Below, in pieces: positions 45,229 through 53,352 of a DNA stretch of 64,000 bases. The position numbers and the translations under genes are program-made. This DNA comes from Pseudarthrobacter defluvii (GTDB lineage Bacteria > Actinomycetota > Actinomycetes > Actinomycetales > Micrococcaceae). The number at the start of each line of letters is the position of its first letter. Position 1 is the stretch's first letter. The stretch lies in NCBI RefSeq assembly GCF_030816725.1, contig NZ_JAUSYG010000001.1:868001-932000 (forward strand), written 5' to 3'. Under the pieces are notes generated by a model. That model had not been told where the DNA came from. It was given only the letters and a program-made list of their open reading frames with translations, and searched no databases.

Positions 45229-46325
45229 CCAAATCCGCAGACCACAGCTGGACGCACGCCGGGCACGGCCTGCCGGACTCCGAACCCAGCCTTAACACCA
45301 CCGCCATCGCCACGGGACTCCAGTTGCCGGCAGGCTTTGCGGCTATCGCGGGGGACGCCGAGCTGGGTCCGGCCATCACCACCAACCTGGCCAAGGTGGA
45401 GAAGAAACTCCGCGAGGCCATCGCCAACTCGGACCCCCTCGCTGACGCAACGTCACGCCACCTGGTGGAAGCCGGCGGCAAGCGCATCCGGCCGCTGCTG
45501 ACCCTGCTCTGCGCCCACCTCGGGGACGCGTCCCTGCCCGCCGTGGTGCAGGCCGCCGTCGTGGTTGAACTGACGCACCTGGCAACCCTGTACCACGACG
45601 ATGTGATGGACTCCGCGCCGCTGCGCCGCGGTGCCCCCACAGCCCACGAGGTGTGGGGCAACTCCGTGGCCGTCCTGACCGGCGACCTGATTTTTGCCCG
45701 CGCCTCGATCCTGGTGTCCGAACTGGGCGGCCGCGCACTCGGCATCCAGGCACGCACCTTCGAGCGGCTGTGCCTGGGCCAGCTACACGAGACCGTTGGT
45801 CCCCGCCCCGACGAGGACCCGATTAAGCACTACCTGTCAGTGATCGCGGACAAGACCGGCTCGCTCGTAGCTGCGTCAGGCCAGTTCGGTGCCATCTTCT
45901 CCGGCGCTGACGAGGCCTACGAAAACGTCCTGGTAGAGTACGGCGAGAAGGTGGGCGTGGCGTTCCAGCTGGCCGACGACGTCATCGACGTTACCGGCGT
46001 CAAGGTGAAGTCCGGCAAGACGCCCGGAACCGACCTGCGTGAAGGGGTGCCCACCCTGCCCGTCCTGCTCCTGCGGCAGGCTGCCGCTGACGGTGACCAG
46101 TCCGCCGTCGACCTCCTGAAACTCATTGACGGCGACCTGTCCTCTGACGAGGCCCTCGCTGACGCCGTTGCGGGACTCCGCGAGCACCCGGTGACCGCCG
46201 AATCCTGGGTGGTGGCGCGCCAGTGGGCCAACGAAGCCATTGCCGCCCTGGCCCCGCTGCCGGAAGGCGTGGTCAAGGAGTCGCTGTCCAACTTCGCACT
46301 GGCCGTAGTGGACCGCGCCAGCTGA
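45225..46325 (+). CDS. polyprenyl diphosphate synthase (menaquinone side chain)
   Basis: A 366-aa trans-prenyltransferase. The two Asp-rich motifs are LYHDDVMD and QLADDVIDV; GGKRIRPLLTLLCA and KTGSLVAASGQFGA are also diagnostic. It makes the long-chain prenyl diphosphate used for menaquinone. GTG 45225 overlaps the menJ stop as GTGA. The first ~40 residues are not conserved. Confidence 0.92.
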   Translation: MTKSADHSWTHAGHGLPDSEPSLNTTAIATGLQLPAGFAAIAGDAELGPAITTNLAKVEKKLREAIANSDPLADATSRHLVEAGGKRIRPLLTLLCAHLGDASLPAVVQAAVVVELTHLATLYHDDVMDSAPLRRGAPTAHEVWGNSVAVLTGDLIFARASILVSELGGRALGIQARTFERLCLGQLHETVGPRPDEDPIKHYLSVIADKTGSLVAASGQFGAIFSGADEAYENVLVEYGEKVGVAFQLADDVIDVTGVKVKSGKTPGTDLREGVPTLPVLLLRQAAADGDQSAVDLLKLIDGDLSSDEALADAVAGLREHPVTAESWVVARQWANEAIAALAPLPEGVVKESLSNFALAVVDRAS

Positions 46326-46339
46326 CTCTTGCATGTGGT

Positions 46340-46376
46340 GAAGCCCGGCTCCCCCAAGGTGCCGGGCTTCTTCTTT
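46340..46376 (+). terminator. terminator of the menG operon
   Basis: GAAGCCCGGC (46340-46349) / GCCGGGCTTC (46361-46370) followed by TTCTTT, 15 bases after the prenyl synthase stop. Confidence 0.85.
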
Positions 46377-46757
46377 GCCTCTTTTGCTTAACGGGACAGC
46401 CCCGGTCCGCAGCAACCGAAGTTGTTATGAACCGGGGCTATCTCTCCGTTCGCATCAGACCCGCCGGAGGCGTTTAGCGGATCCGTGAATAGCTTATGAC
46501 AGCTTTGTCATAACGCGCAAGTCCTCTGTAACTGCTCCTGTCAAAGAGTTTTCAGCGAGCTTCGCAGGCGGCCATGGAGGCGTCCCTCGCGCAATGGCGT
46601 GATTTATAGCTGGACGGGCAGCGGCGCACCCCTAAGTGCGGGGGAGCGTGTGCGCGCAGCCCAAAAAACACGCAATCGCGTCGGCGACTTCGTTTCCCTT
46701 ATCCACATCGAGAGAATCCTCTGCTCCGGGGAGTGCCGCGCAGAGACACGATGAGGG
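46377..46757. other. gene-free stretch with two hairpins
   Basis: About 380 bases without a convincing gene. It holds the palindrome at 46494 and a GC-rich hairpin near 46620-46655 (GCGCACCCC ... GGGG ... GTGCGC). A 16-codon frame at 46427 (MNRGYLSVRIRPAGGV) has no ribosome-binding site. The right end presumably carries the promoter of the AbiEi/DUF559-like gene. Confidence 0.5.
46494..46513. promoter_or_regulatory. perfect palindrome TTATGACA-GCTT-TGTCATAA
   Basis: Eight-bp exact arms with a four-base spacer, AT-rich in a GC-rich background, 245 bases upstream of the AbiEi/DUF559-like gene. The form is that of a repressor operator; no regulator gene is adjacent on this side. Confidence 0.5.
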
Positions 46758-47609
46758 ATGGATATCTGTGACTACCTGGCCAGGCGGGGTGGAGCAGCCC
46801 GATCCCTTGAACTGCAAAAGGCCGGCTTCACGCGTACCAGGGTGGGGCAGGCGGTGGCGCTGAACCTCGTGATGAGAATCAGGCGGGGTGTTTATGCGCT
46901 GCCAGGCGATGAACGTGTTGCGGGGGCTTTGGCGGCTGGCGGCCGGCTCACGTGCTTATCCGCCGCACCCATCTACCAGCTGTGGACTCTCAACGACCCG
47001 GCAGGCCTGCATCTAAGCCGGAGCCACCCCACCCATACGTCCGGAGTTGTCGACCACGGGAGGCCCCAACATCCACGGCATCCCTGGCTGCCCGCGCTGG
47101 GGCTGGCGGACGTGCTTCTGCATACGCTGCACTGCCTACCCGAGCTGGAGGCGCTGGTGACGGTGCAGTCGGCTGTGGGCGCCGGGGACATCTCGCTCGA
47201 TTTTCTCTACCGGCGCTGCCAGGGCCGCCGCAACGGGCGGGCGCGGTCGGTCCTGGACTTGGTGATTCCCCGCGCGGACTCCGTGCTCGAGGTACTGGCA
47301 AACGTCCACTTCGCACGGGCCGGACTGCGGGTTAGGCGGCATGTCTACATTGCCGGAGTGGGGGAAGTGGATTTCCTGATCGAGGAGTGCCTCGTGGTGG
47401 AGACGGACGGCTCAACCCACTTCGAGCCCAAATCCATCAAGCGCGACCAGCGGCGCAACAACCAAAGCATCATTGGCGGCTACCTGGTGCTGCGCTACTA
47501 CTACGAGGACGTCATCCACCGTCCCGAGGCCATGGTGGCGGAGGTCCAGGCGGTGCTGCGCGTGTGGCGGAGACCAACTAACAACAGGCATGGCAACCGG
47601 TTTGCGTGA
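46758..47609 (+). CDS. AbiEi-like antitoxin domain fused to DUF559 nuclease-like domain
   Basis: A 283-aa protein. The N-terminal ~90 residues are a winged-helix region of the AbiEi type (SLELQKAGFTRTRVGQAVA, RIRRGVYALPGD). The C-terminal part (about 190-275) matches the DUF559/Vsr-like PD-(D/E)xK fold: VGEVDFLIEECLVVETDGST, HFEPKSIKRDQRRNN, LVLRYYYEDV. Such proteins are common in actinobacteria and are labelled type IV toxin-antitoxin-like or endonuclease-like, but no AbiEii toxin gene is next to this one. No good ribosome-binding site at ATG 46758. Confidence 0.75.
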   Translation: MDICDYLARRGGAARSLELQKAGFTRTRVGQAVALNLVMRIRRGVYALPGDERVAGALAAGGRLTCLSAAPIYQLWTLNDPAGLHLSRSHPTHTSGVVDHGRPQHPRHPWLPALGLADVLLHTLHCLPELEALVTVQSAVGAGDISLDFLYRRCQGRRNGRARSVLDLVIPRADSVLEVLANVHFARAGLRVRRHVYIAGVGEVDFLIEECLVVETDGSTHFEPKSIKRDQRRNNQSIIGGYLVLRYYYEDVIHRPEAMVAEVQAVLRVWRRPTNNRHGNRFA

Positions 47610-47626
47610 TTTACGAGGTGTGAATT

Positions 47627-47662
47627 GGAGGAGCGCCCCTGCAAACAAAGGGGCGGCCCTCC
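47627..47662. terminator. hairpin between convergent genes
   Basis: GGAGG + CGCCCCT (47627-47640) pairs with AGGGGCG + CCTCC (47649-47662), with a two-base internal loop. It lies between the DUF559-like gene and the minus-strand SMI1-like gene. Confidence 0.5.
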
Positions 47663-47707
47663 GGGCCCGGGCCATAAGTGACGCATTTACGTCAACGGAG
47701 GGGAGGT

Positions 47708-48139
47708 CTACTCTTCCTCTTCGTCTTCCTCGAAGGCCCACTCGAACATGTCGAAGACGAACTCGGAGAAGGTGCCTTCCTCGGACTTCCATTGGCCGCG
47801 CGCGTTGTTGCGGCGGTAGACGATGGGGTCCGGGACGCTGAGGTCGCCCACCCGGAAGCCCCAGGTGTACTCCTCGTCCTCGTCCTCAAGGAACATCAGG
47901 AAGCCCTCGTCATCGACTTCGAGCTCGTCCGGGTCCCAGAAGTAGTGGTACGCCTCCATGAGGTCCTCACACCCGCCCAGTGCGAGGTAGAACTCGCGCA
48001 GGACCAGGGGGATCTGGAACTGGTGATCGGCCAGGGCCTTGTCCAGCTCCTCAGGGGTCAGGCCGTCCGCTTCCTGCCATTCATCCTCGAGATACTTCGG
48101 AACAAGCGCTTTGAACTTCTCGAGGAACATGTCAGTCAT
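47708..48139 (-). CDS. SMI1/KNR4-like protein
   Basis: A 143-aa acidic protein (pI clearly low: tail EWAFEEDEEEE). LTPEELDKALADHQFQIPLV then LREFYLALGG is the SMI1/KNR4 (SUKH) core, and YHYFWDPDELEVDDEGFLMF follows. SUKH proteins are often immunity proteins or partners of nucleases or toxins, but many are housekeeping of unknown role. TAGGAT (48151-48146) is six bases before ATG 48139, favouring a leaderless start there over ATG 48145. Confidence 0.7.
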   Translation of the reverse strand: MTDMFLEKFKALVPKYLEDEWQEADGLTPEELDKALADHQFQIPLVLREFYLALGGCEDLMEAYHYFWDPDELEVDDEGFLMFLEDEDEEYTWGFRVGDLSVPDPIVYRRNNARGQWKSEEGTFSEFVFDMFEWAFEEDEEEE

Positions 48140-48190
48140 GCTCATATCCTAGCCAATCCGGGACGCCGGAAGATGACACCCTGATGAACC

Positions 48191-48844
48191 TCACAGCCCT
48201 GAATCCGTCGCCCGCCGGTGCCACCCGCGGACGGCAAGGGGTGCCTGCCAGGAGCGCCGCCAGGCCAGGACCCGGAACGTGAAAACCAGGGCCGCGATAC
48301 CGGCGGCGGTCAGCACATTAAACACGCCCAGGACCCACAGCACCGCCGTCAGTGAAGAACCCAGGAACGCCGGCAGCGCGTAGATGTCCTTGGGATTGAA
48401 CAGTTCGGGGACCTCATTGGCGGTAATGTCCCGGAGCAGGCCGCCGCCCACCGCCGTGGTGACGCCCAGCAGCACGGACGCCACCGGATTCAGGCCCGTG
48501 GCCAGCGCCTTGAGCGTGCCGGTCATGCAGAACAGCGCCAAACCGGCGGCGTCGAAGAGGACCAGCAGGGACGTGTAGCGCTGGACGCTGGAGAAGAGGA
48601 AGAACACCAGCACTGTTGCCAGCAGCGGCGGCGCCAGGTACGCCGGGTTGGTGAAGGCCGCCGGAACAATTCCCAAGATGATGTCGCGGATCACGCCGCC
48701 GCCCAGCCCCACCAGGGACGCCAGCAGCAGGGATCCCACAATGTCGATCTGCTTCCGCGCCGCCAGCAGTGAACCCGAGACGGCAAAGAAGAACACGCCC
48801 AGCAGATCCAGCCAGACAGGGGAGTTGTCAAAGGCGAATGTCAT
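48191..48844 (-). CDS. TRIC-type (UPF0126/YicG) membrane channel protein
   Basis: A 217-aa protein of seven hydrophobic helices with two internal repeats of the UPF0126 domain, each with a Gly-rich kink: LVGLGGGVIRDIILG and TTAVGGGLLRDITANEVPEL. The family includes trimeric intracellular cation channels. ATG 48844 is chosen; TTG 48859 is possible. Divergent from the sirohydrochlorin chelatase gene. Confidence 0.88.
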   Translation of the reverse strand: MTFAFDNSPVWLDLLGVFFFAVSGSLLAARKQIDIVGSLLLASLVGLGGGVIRDIILGIVPAAFTNPAYLAPPLLATVLVFFLFSSVQRYTSLLVLFDAAGLALFCMTGTLKALATGLNPVASVLLGVTTAVGGGLLRDITANEVPELFNPKDIYALPAFLGSSLTAVLWVLGVFNVLTAAGIAALVFTFRVLAWRRSWQAPLAVRGWHRRATDSGL

Positions 48845-48904
48845 GGAGCGTCCCGGCAATTCAAAGAGGGCGGACAGGGCGGCTCCAACGTTACGCTAAC
48901 CCCT

Positions 48905-49762
48905 ATGAACAGCCCCATCATGATCGCCTGCGCCCATGGGACGTCCAACACACAGGGGGCTGCGGAGGTCAATGCCCTCCGCACTGCCATCGCGGAACTG
49001 CGCCCGGGCCTTGACGTCCGGGAAGCGTACGTGGACGTCCAGCAGCCGGATCTGGTGGACGTGGTGGCGGGCCTGCCGGAGGGGGAACCCGCCGTCGTGG
49101 TACCGCTGCTGCTGAGTGTGGGCTACCACGTGAAGGTGGACATTGCCCGCGCGGTGAAGAGCCGGCCGGGCAGTGCCGCTGCGGCGCCGCTGGGTCCGGA
49201 CCGCCGCCTGGCCCAGCTGCTTGACCAGCGGCTGCGCGAGGCCGGCACCACGGACAACGACGTCATTGTCCTTGCCGCGGCGGGCTCATCCAATCCCAAC
49301 GCCGCGGTCAGTGTGGAGGAGCTGCTGGGCCAACTGCAGGAGCTGCGGTCCAACCGGATCGTGGCCGCCTACGGTGCCTCCGCCCAGCCGTCCGTGCCCG
49401 ACGCCGTCGCCATGCTGCGGGAAGAACTCGCCGGGGGTGCCGGGGCGGGTGAGTCCGCAGGAGCGGTCGACGTCGGCGGCCGGGTGATGATTGCCTCATA
49501 TCTCCTGGCGCCGGGCTTCTTCCATGACCAGCTGGCCAAGGCGGGGGCCGACGTCGTGACCGAACCCCTGCTGCCGTCCCCGACGCTCGCCGAGATCGCG
49601 CTGGACAGGTACGACGCCGCCGTCGCCATGATGAACGAAGCGACCGCGCCATCAGCTCCGGCGCCCCCGGCAGAGGCCGCAAACCAGGCTCCAGCCGATG
49701 CACAGCAGGGTGGCCTGTTCAAGGCCGTCCGGCGTTTCGTGACGAAATATTTCCCTAGGTGA
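48905..49762 (+). CDS. sirB: sirohydrochlorin (ferro)chelatase, CbiX/SirB type
   Basis: A 285-aa two-domain chelatase: MIACAHGTSNTQG holds the catalytic His, with VVVPLLLSVGYHVKVDIARA and the second half LLAPGFFHDQL. It inserts Fe2+ (or Co2+) into sirohydrochlorin; here the sir, cysG and cys neighbours point to siroheme. An Ala/Pro tail precedes the C-terminal helix FKAVRRFVTKYF. TACGCT lies seven bases before ATG 48905 and there is no ribosome-binding site. Confidence 0.88.
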   Translation: MNSPIMIACAHGTSNTQGAAEVNALRTAIAELRPGLDVREAYVDVQQPDLVDVVAGLPEGEPAVVVPLLLSVGYHVKVDIARAVKSRPGSAAAAPLGPDRRLAQLLDQRLREAGTTDNDVIVLAAAGSSNPNAAVSVEELLGQLQELRSNRIVAAYGASAQPSVPDAVAMLREELAGGAGAGESAGAVDVGGRVMIASYLLAPGFFHDQLAKAGADVVTEPLLPSPTLAEIALDRYDAAVAMMNEATAPSAPAPPAEAANQAPADAQQGGLFKAVRRFVTKYFPR

Positions 49763-49781
49763 CTTAGCGTTTCCGGGCCTT

Positions 49782-49810
49782 TGTGACGCAATTCGGGGTC
49801 GCCCTACAGT
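49782..49810 (+). promoter_or_regulatory. sir promoter: TGTGACGC and -10 box
   Basis: TGTGACGC at 49782-49789 and TACAGT at 49805-49810; the -10 box ends six bases before the sir ATG (49817), so the mRNA is probably leaderless. A related GTGAC-TTA-GCGTTTC lies at about 49759-49773. Confidence 0.55.
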
Positions 49811-49816
49811 CGATGC

Positions 49817-51562
49817 ATGACTGATACAGCTCTAGCCGGAGCGTCCGCGGACCCCGCTGCCACCAAGCGCCCCGCCCGCCCGTCCCGCCCCGCTGCGAAG
49901 CCGCACGGCCAGTGGAAAGTGGACGGCAAGACGCCGCTGAACGCCAACGAAACCTGGAAGCAGGAAGACGACGGCCTGAACGTCCGCGAGCGTATCGAGT
50001 CCATCTACGCCAAGGAAGGCTTCGACGCCATCCCCAGCCAGGACCTGCACGGGCGCTTCCGCTGGTGGGGCCTGTACACGCAGCGCAAGCAGGGGATCGA
50101 CGGCGGGAAGACCGCCACCCTGGAGCCGCACGAGCTCGAAGACAAGTACTTCATGCTCCGGGTGCGGATCGACGGTGGTGCGCTCACCACCGAGCAGCTG
50201 CGCGTCATCGGCCAGATCTCCGTCGACTTCGCACGCGACTCGGCAGACGTCACGGACCGCCAAAACATCCAGCTGCACTGGATCGAGGTGGAAAACGTCC
50301 CCGAAATCTGGCGCCGGCTCGAAGCGGTTGGGCTGTCCACCACCGAGGCCTGCGGCGACGTTCCGCGCGTCATCCTGGGTTCGCCCGTGGCCGGCATCGC
50401 CAAGGACGAGATCATCGATCCCACGCCGCTCATCGAGGAGCTGGGGGAGCGGTTCATCGGCAACCCGATCGTGTCCAACCTGCCCCGCAAGTACAAGACC
50501 GCCATCACCGGCCACCCCAGCCAGGACGTGGTCCACGAGATCAACGACTTCGGCCTGGTGGGCATGATCCACCCTGAGCTGGGCGCCGGTTACGACCTGT
50601 GGGTGGGCGGCGCCCTCGCCACCAACCCGATGCTGGCCAAGCGTCTGGGCGCGTTCGTGACGCCTGAGCAGGCCGCCGACGTGTGGCTCGGCGTCACCAG
50701 CATCTTCCGCGACTACGGCTACCGCCGCATGCGCACCAAGGCCCGCCTGAAGTTCCTGCTTGCCGACTGGGGCCCCGAGAAGTTCCGCCAGATTCTTGAG
50801 GACGAATACCTGGGCTACAAGCTGGCCGACGGACCCGCGGCGCCCAAGCCCGCCACCCCCGGCGACCACGTGGGCGTCCACGAACAGAAGGACGGCAAGT
50901 TCTTCATCGGCGCCACACCACTGGGTGGCCGGCTGTCCGGCTCCGGCCTGGTCAAGCTCGCCGACACGCTCGAGGCGCGTGGCTCCTACCGGCTGCGCAC
51001 CACTCCGCACCAGAAGATCGTTGTGCTGGACGTCGAAAAGGACCACGTGGAGCCGCTCGTCGCCGAGCTGGACGCCCTGGGCCTGTCCGCCCGCCCCTCA
51101 GTGTTCCGGCGCGGCACCATCGCCTGCACCGGCATCGAGTACTGCAAGCTGGCCATCGTCGAAACCAAGATGACGGCCGCCACCGCCGTCGCCGAGTTGG
51201 AGCGCCGCCTGGCCGACCTCGCCGACTCGGGCCAGCTGCCCGCGGCACTCTCCCTGCACATCAACGGCTGCCCCAACTCCTGCGCCCGCATCCAGACGGC
51301 GGATATCGGCCTTAAGGGCATGATGCTTCCAACGCCCGACGGCGACCCCTCCCCGGGTTTCCAGGTCCACCTTGGCGGCGGGCTGGCTTCCAGCGACCGC
51401 GAGGAAGCAGGCCTGGGACGCACCGTCCGTGGCCTGAAGGTATACGTCGACGACCTGCCCGATTACGTGGAGCGCGTGGTCCGCCGGTTCGTGGCCGACC
51501 GCGCCGAAGGCCAGACTTTCGCCGAATGGGCCCACGCAGCAGACGAGGAGGCACTGCAGTAA
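49817..51562 (+). CDS. sir: ferredoxin-dependent sulfite reductase (NirA/Sir family)
   Basis: A 581-aa siroheme/4Fe-4S enzyme. The cluster cysteines are in ACTGIEYCK (C-x5-C) and NGCPNSCA (C-x3-C); TDRQNIQLHWI and GGHPSQ-type GHPSQDVVHEIND are siroheme contacts. RWWGLYTQRKQG and TEACGD contain the Tyr and Cys that are cross-linked in mycobacterial NirA. Reduces sulfite to sulfide with six electrons from ferredoxin, supplied through FprA. A Pro/Ala/Lys-rich lead of about 30 residues precedes the conserved part. First gene of the sir-cysH-cysD-cysN operon. Confidence 0.95.
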   Translation: MTDTALAGASADPAATKRPARPSRPAAKPHGQWKVDGKTPLNANETWKQEDDGLNVRERIESIYAKEGFDAIPSQDLHGRFRWWGLYTQRKQGIDGGKTATLEPHELEDKYFMLRVRIDGGALTTEQLRVIGQISVDFARDSADVTDRQNIQLHWIEVENVPEIWRRLEAVGLSTTEACGDVPRVILGSPVAGIAKDEIIDPTPLIEELGERFIGNPIVSNLPRKYKTAITGHPSQDVVHEINDFGLVGMIHPELGAGYDLWVGGALATNPMLAKRLGAFVTPEQAADVWLGVTSIFRDYGYRRMRTKARLKFLLADWGPEKFRQILEDEYLGYKLADGPAAPKPATPGDHVGVHEQKDGKFFIGATPLGGRLSGSGLVKLADTLEARGSYRLRTTPHQKIVVLDVEKDHVEPLVAELDALGLSARPSVFRRGTIACTGIEYCKLAIVETKMTAATAVAELERRLADLADSGQLPAALSLHINGCPNSCARIQTADIGLKGMMLPTPDGDPSPGFQVHLGGGLASSDREEAGLGRTVRGLKVYVDDLPDYVERVVRRFVADRAEGQTFAEWAHAADEEALQ

Positions 51563-52291
51563 TGGCAAAGCACCTTGCACCCGCACCCAAGCTCCGCTCC
51601 AAGGAAGAGCTGAAGGCCCTGGCCGAGGCCGGTGCCGCCGAACTCGGCTGGGACGCCCCCGCCCGCGACGTGATCGCCTGGGTGGAACGCAACTTCGACC
51701 TGCCCGCCGTCGCCGTCGCCTGCTCCATGGCCGACGCAGTCCTGCCGGCGCTGGTCGCGGACCAAATGCCCGGCGTCGACGTCCTGTTCCTGGAGACCGG
51801 CTACCACTTCCCGGAAACCTACGCCACGCGTGACGAGGTGGCAGCGAACCTCCGCGTCAACGTGGTGGACGTGCTGCCCGAAACCACCGTGGAACAGCAG
51901 GACCGGCTCCTGGGCAAGGACCTCTTCGCCCGCGACGCCGCCCAGTGCTGTGCCCTGCGCAAGGTGGCCCCGCTGCAGCGGACCCTGGCCGGCTACGAAC
52001 TATGGTTCACGCGGCGTCCGCCGCGACGAGGCCCCCACCCGCACCAACACCCCGCTGGTCGCCTGGGACGACAAGAACGGCCTGGTCAAGGTCAACCCCA
52101 TGGCCGCGTGGACGTTCGACCAGCTGGTCCAGTACTCGGACGACAACCTTTTGCCCGTCAACCCGCTCCTTTCCCAGGGTTACCCCTCCATTGGCTGCCA
52201 GCCCTGCACCCGCAAGGTGGCGCCCGGCGAAGACCCCCGCGCCGGCCGCTGGGCAGGATCCGACAAGACAGAATGCGGACTACACGTATGA
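51562..52291 (+). pseudogene. cysH: APS reductase (cysH), interrupted by a one-base insertion
   Basis: The 5' part (ATG 51562, overlapping the sir stop as TAATG) encodes VAVACSMADAVLPALVADQM, LETGYHFPETYATRDEV and the first cluster pair QCCALRKVAPLQRTLAGYEL. At 52009-52015 an extra base (ACG-C-GGC) shifts the frame. The correct continuation, VRRDEAPTRTNTPLVAWDD through [20 protein letters not shown] and TECGLHV, is in the next frame and ends at 52291. Without the extra base the 242-aa protein would be a normal 4Fe-4S APS reductase (CC ... CxxC). As written, translation from 51562 misses the second Cys pair and continues without a stop into cysD. Confidence 0.85.
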
Positions 52292-53352
52292 GCAACTTCC
52301 CGACTTCCGTGGCCGTCGATCCGGGCACCTTCGCCTCCGCAGCAGATGCCGCCCCCGCCCCTTCGCGGGACGGCGATGCTACAAGCAGCATGGCGTCCCG
52401 CTCCGGCAGGCCCGATGCCACTCCCGGGGCGGCATCTGCTGCTCCGGCTATGCAGGCGGGTCGCCTTTCGTCTCTCGACACCCTCGAGTCCGAAGCCATC
52501 CACATCATCCGCGAGGTGGTTGCCGAGTTCGAGAAGCCTGCGCTGCTGTTCTCCGGCGGCAAGGACTCCGTGGTGATGCTGCACCTGGCCACCAAGGCGT
52601 TCTGGCCCGGCAAGGTGCCGTTCCCCGTGCTGCACGTGGACACCGGCCACAACTTCCCCGAGGTTCTGGACTTCCGTGACCGGACTGTGGAGCGGCTGGG
52701 CCTGAAGCTCGTGGTCGGGTCGGTGCAGGAGTTCATTGACCGCGGCGAGCTGGCCGAGCGTGCCGACGGCACCCGCAACCCGCTGCAGACGGTCCCGCTG
52801 CTGGACGCCATCCAGCAGAACAAGTTCGACGCCGTGTTCGGCGGCGGCCGCCGCGACGAGGACAAGGCCCGCGCCAAGGAACGTATCCTGAGCCTCCGCG
52901 ACGAGTTCGGCCAGTGGGATCCGCGCAACCAGCGCCCCGAGCTGTGGAACCTGTACAACGGCCGCCACACCGTGGGCCAGCACGTCCGAGCGTTCCCCAT
53001 CAGCAACTGGACCGAACTGGACATCTGGCGCTACATCGAGCGCGAGAACATCGAGCTCCCCGGCCTGTACTACGCCCACGAGCGTGAGGTCTTCGCCCGC
53101 GACGGCATGTGGCGCGCAGTGGGCGAAGTGTCCCAGCCGCGTGACGGCGAGGACGTCATCACCAAGACCGTCCGCTACCGGACCGTGGGCGACATGTCCT
53201 GCACCGGCGCCGTCGAGTCCAACGCCTTCACCGTGGCCGACGTGGTGGTTGAAGTCGCCGCCTCCACCCTGACCGAACGTGGCGCCACCCGCGCAGATGA
53301 CCGCATCTCCGAGGCAGCCATGGAAGACCGCAAGAAGGACGGGTATTTCTAA
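52288..53352 (+). CDS. cysD: sulfate adenylyltransferase subunit 2, with N-terminal extension
   Basis: A 354-aa ATP sulfurylase small subunit. The PP-loop is [49 protein letters not shown] and the C-terminal [17 protein letters not shown] are standard. Typical CysD is about 300 residues; here roughly 57 extra residues, Ser/Ala/Pro-rich ([20 protein letters not shown]), lie ahead of [18 protein letters not shown]. That extension is encoded by a palindromic insert. ATG 52288 overlaps the cysH stop as ATGA. With CysN it makes APS from sulfate and ATP. Confidence 0.95.
   Translation: MSNFPTSVAVDPGTFASAADAAPAPSRDGDATSSMASRSGRPDATPGAASAAPAMQAGRLSSLDTLESEAIHIIREVVAEFEKPALLFSGGKDSVVMLHLATKAFWPGKVPFPVLHVDTGHNFPEVLDFRDRTVERLGLKLVVGSVQEFIDRGELAERADGTRNPLQTVPLLDAIQQNKFDAVFGGGRRDEDKARAKERILSLRDEFGQWDPRNQRPELWNLYNGRHTVGQHVRAFPISNWTELDIWRYIERENIELPGLYYAHEREVFARDGMWRAVGEVSQPRDGEDVITKTVRYRTVGDMSCTGAVESNAFTVADVVVEVAASTLTERGATRADDRISEAAMEDRKKDGYF
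52339..52442. repeat. palindromic insert inside the cysD 5' coding region
   Basis: Perfect 17-bp arms GCAGCAGATGCCGCCCC (52339-52355) and GGGGCGGCATCTGCTGC (52426-52442) bound a 104-bp segment. The 30 bases at 52345-52374 recur exactly at 59082-59111 in ssuC, and GATGCCACTCC (52414-52424) recurs at 59205-59215. The segment is in frame and encodes low-complexity residues absent from normal CysD. Confidence 0.8.

Noticed and set aside
46427..46477. 16-aa frame MNRGYLSVRIRPAGGV as a leader peptide
   Set aside because: No ribosome-binding site, no run of one amino acid, and the next gene is 280 bases away.
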